64,000 nucleotides of DNA from positions 372,001 to 436,000 of the forward strand of contig NZ_SMLH01000002.1 of assembly GCF_004349315.1 (NCBI RefSeq), written 5' to 3'. Shown here piece after piece: positions 62,824 to 64,000 of the stretch (the stretch's first letter is position 1; every line of letters starts with the position of its first letter). The notes under the pieces are model-generated. The model saw only the letters and a list, made by a program, of their open reading frames with translations, was not told where the DNA came from and did no database searches. A program made the position numbers and the translations under genes. The stretch comes from Flavobacterium ranwuense. GTDB lineage: Bacteria > Bacteroidota > Bacteroidia > Flavobacteriales > Flavobacteriaceae.

Positions 62824-64000
62824 TTATGCGTCAACAAAGTCATTTACTTTTGGACGTAAAAAACTGATTTGAACAACCAAAGCAATTAAGACTACACCTG
62901 CCATAAGCGCAAAACCATATCCTAAAGTACCGCTATCAGAGGATTTTCCTAGCAATGAGGTTACTAAAGCACCACATCCCACTCCGGTCATATTTAAAAC
63001 ACCATAAGCAGTTGCCCTGTATTTTGAAGAAACAAATTGACAAAGGATTGGCATATTATTGGCATCAAACATTCCGTATCCAATACCAAAGAAAAGCCCT
63101 GCTCCAACGACATGAAATAATGAATCCCCAAAACCAATTAGCAATAAAGCAGGAATGGTTAAACTCAAACCAATGGCACTGGTATAAACCCTGCCTTTAA
63201 CATTTTTCTGTACCCATCTATCCGATAAAATTCCGCCAAAAATCACTCCTAATAATGAAGAAAAGGAAATGGTGATAGTCGCTAGTGGACCAGCTTGTTC
63301 CATCGGGATTCCTAAGTTGTCAGAAAATAGGGTAGGGAGCCAGTTTTTAGTAGCCCAACCCGGTAAACTTATTATAGCAAAATAGAATAAGATAATCCAA
63401 AAAGAAATATTAGTAAATAATAATGCCAAGCCTTGAAGAACAGAAGGTTTTTTATTAGGCACAATGTCACTTATGTTAATGGTTTTTTCTTCAACAGTTT
63501 TTTTCTCTCTTAATAAGAAAACCAAAATAACTGCATAAACTACACCTGCCATTCCAAAATAATGGAAAGTAGAATGCCAAGAATAGGTAGCGGCAATTGT
63601 TGCTCCAAAACCCCCTAAGGCCGATCCCACATAAAGTCCGGTCATATGAATACCAATGGCAAGCGATCTTGTTTTTTGCTGGTGATAATCAGCTATAAGG
63701 GATAAACCTGCTGGAATATAAAGAGCTTCACTCACTCCCATAAGGGCTCTTAACCAATATACTTGATTATAAGTTGTAGCATAACCCATGGCATAAGTCA
63801 CTGCTGACCACACAAATAAACTGCCTACAATTAACCATTTTCTGTTTAATTTATCAGCTATAATTCCAGATATAGGACTCATTAAAGCATAAATCCAAAG
63901 AAATATAGCCATTAAGCGTCCAAAATTTTCACCGGATACTAATTCAGGAATGTCCGCTTCCATTGAAGGACGCATAGTGGCTAACATTTGTCTGTCCATA
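62824..64000 (-). CDS. MFS sialic-acid transporter candidate (partial, N-terminus outside window)
   Basis: The window holds 391 codons of a major-facilitator protein whose first membrane helix lies beyond base 64000. The visible start (MDRQMLATMRPSMEADI) is the loop after helix 1. Eleven hydrophobic helices follow, with the MFS motif-A-like GIIADKLNRKWLIVGS after helix 2 and GGILSDRWVQKNVKGR after helix 8. The sequence resembles the organic-anion/hexuronate-type branch, used as NanT in Bacteroides fragilis and Tannerella forsythia. As the first visible gene of the sialic-acid cluster it is the likely inner-membrane importer. The substrate is inferred from context. Confidence 0.82.
   Translation of the reverse strand, partial: MDRQMLATMRPSMEADIPELVSGENFGRLMAIFLWIYALMSPISGIIADKLNRKWLIVGSLFVWSAVTYAMGYATTYNQVYWLRALMGVSEALYIPAGLSLIADYHQQKTRSLAIGIHMTGLYVGSALGGFGATIAATYSWHSTFHYFGMAGVVYAVILVFLLREKKTVEEKTINISDIVPNKKPSVLQGLALLFTNISFWIILFYFAIISLPGWATKNWLPTLFSDNLGIPMEQAGPLATITISFSSLLGVIFGGILSDRWVQKNVKGRVYTSAIGLSLTIPALLLIGFGDSLFHVVGAGLFFGIGYGMFDANNMPILCQFVSSKYRATAYGVLNMTGVGCGALVTSLLGKSSDSGTLGYGFALMAGVVLIALVVQISFLRPKVNDFVDA

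Overview
The window reads as chromosome of an aerobic member of the Bacteroidota, most likely Flavobacterium or a close relative. The support is low G+C, signal peptides ending in -AQ, promoters with the Bacteroidota -7 box TAnnTTTG (often TAnnTTTGC), a sigma/FecR/TonB-receptor triplet, a secreted enzyme with a type IX secretion C-terminal domain, and hairpin terminators with A/T-rich flanks. No phage, transposase or CRISPR array is visible.

Region by region. Bases 1-16.4 kb are mostly housekeeping, almost all on the minus strand: a LOG-family protein, uvrA, a large secreted Asp-box protein, a LolA-fold protein, a ClC chloride channel with CBS domains, an AlkD-like repair protein, two tandem gamma-glutamyltranspeptidase lipoproteins behind an AcpH-like gene, and glmM on the plus strand. 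Bases 16.5-24.1 kb form a cell-surface signalling block: a PepSY membrane protein, a TonB receptor with a signalling (STN) domain, FecR and an ECF sigma factor on the minus strand, and a repeat-containing lipoprotein, a metalloprotease lipoprotein and a PorT-like barrel on the plus strand. A bipartite element (TAGGGTAA-N9-TAGTTGTCTTA) lies with identical spacing in front of both fecR and the divergent lipoprotein gene. It is probably the promoter read by this sigma factor.

Bases 24.2-48.7 kb are mixed. They hold a DM13 lipoprotein with a barrel, a PLP enzyme, an LpxL-like acyltransferase, a rhomboid protease, a SIMPL protein, tRNA-Tyr, a DUF4369-thioredoxin gene broken by one in-frame TGA, a J-domain/KTSC protein, a multi-PAS histidine kinase with a translationally coupled response regulator, two tiny charged proteins, a YchJ protein, a VWA/MoxR-type pair, a 2OG-Fe(II) oxygenase, a 2H phosphoesterase, a second sigma/membrane-partner pair beside a DUF6249 protein, a beta-lactamase-fold hydrolase, a REP-like repeat cluster, a saccharopine-dehydrogenase-like protein and several membrane proteins.

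Bases 48.8-64.0 kb, all minus strand, form a catabolic cluster for sialylated and sulfated host-type glycans. In transcription order it has an MFS transporter (cut by the window edge), a two-domain sialate O-acetylesterase, an AGE-family epimerase, a large LamG-LamG-sialidase with a T9SS tail, a second smaller sialidase, nagA, two cysteine-type arylsulfatases and a formylglycine-generating enzyme that would activate them. Together they would deacetylate and release sialic acid, import it, convert it through ManNAc/GlcNAc and GlcNAc-6-P, and strip sulfate from the same glycans. The lyase, sugar kinase and nagB are not in the window; the lyase may lie just beyond base 64000.
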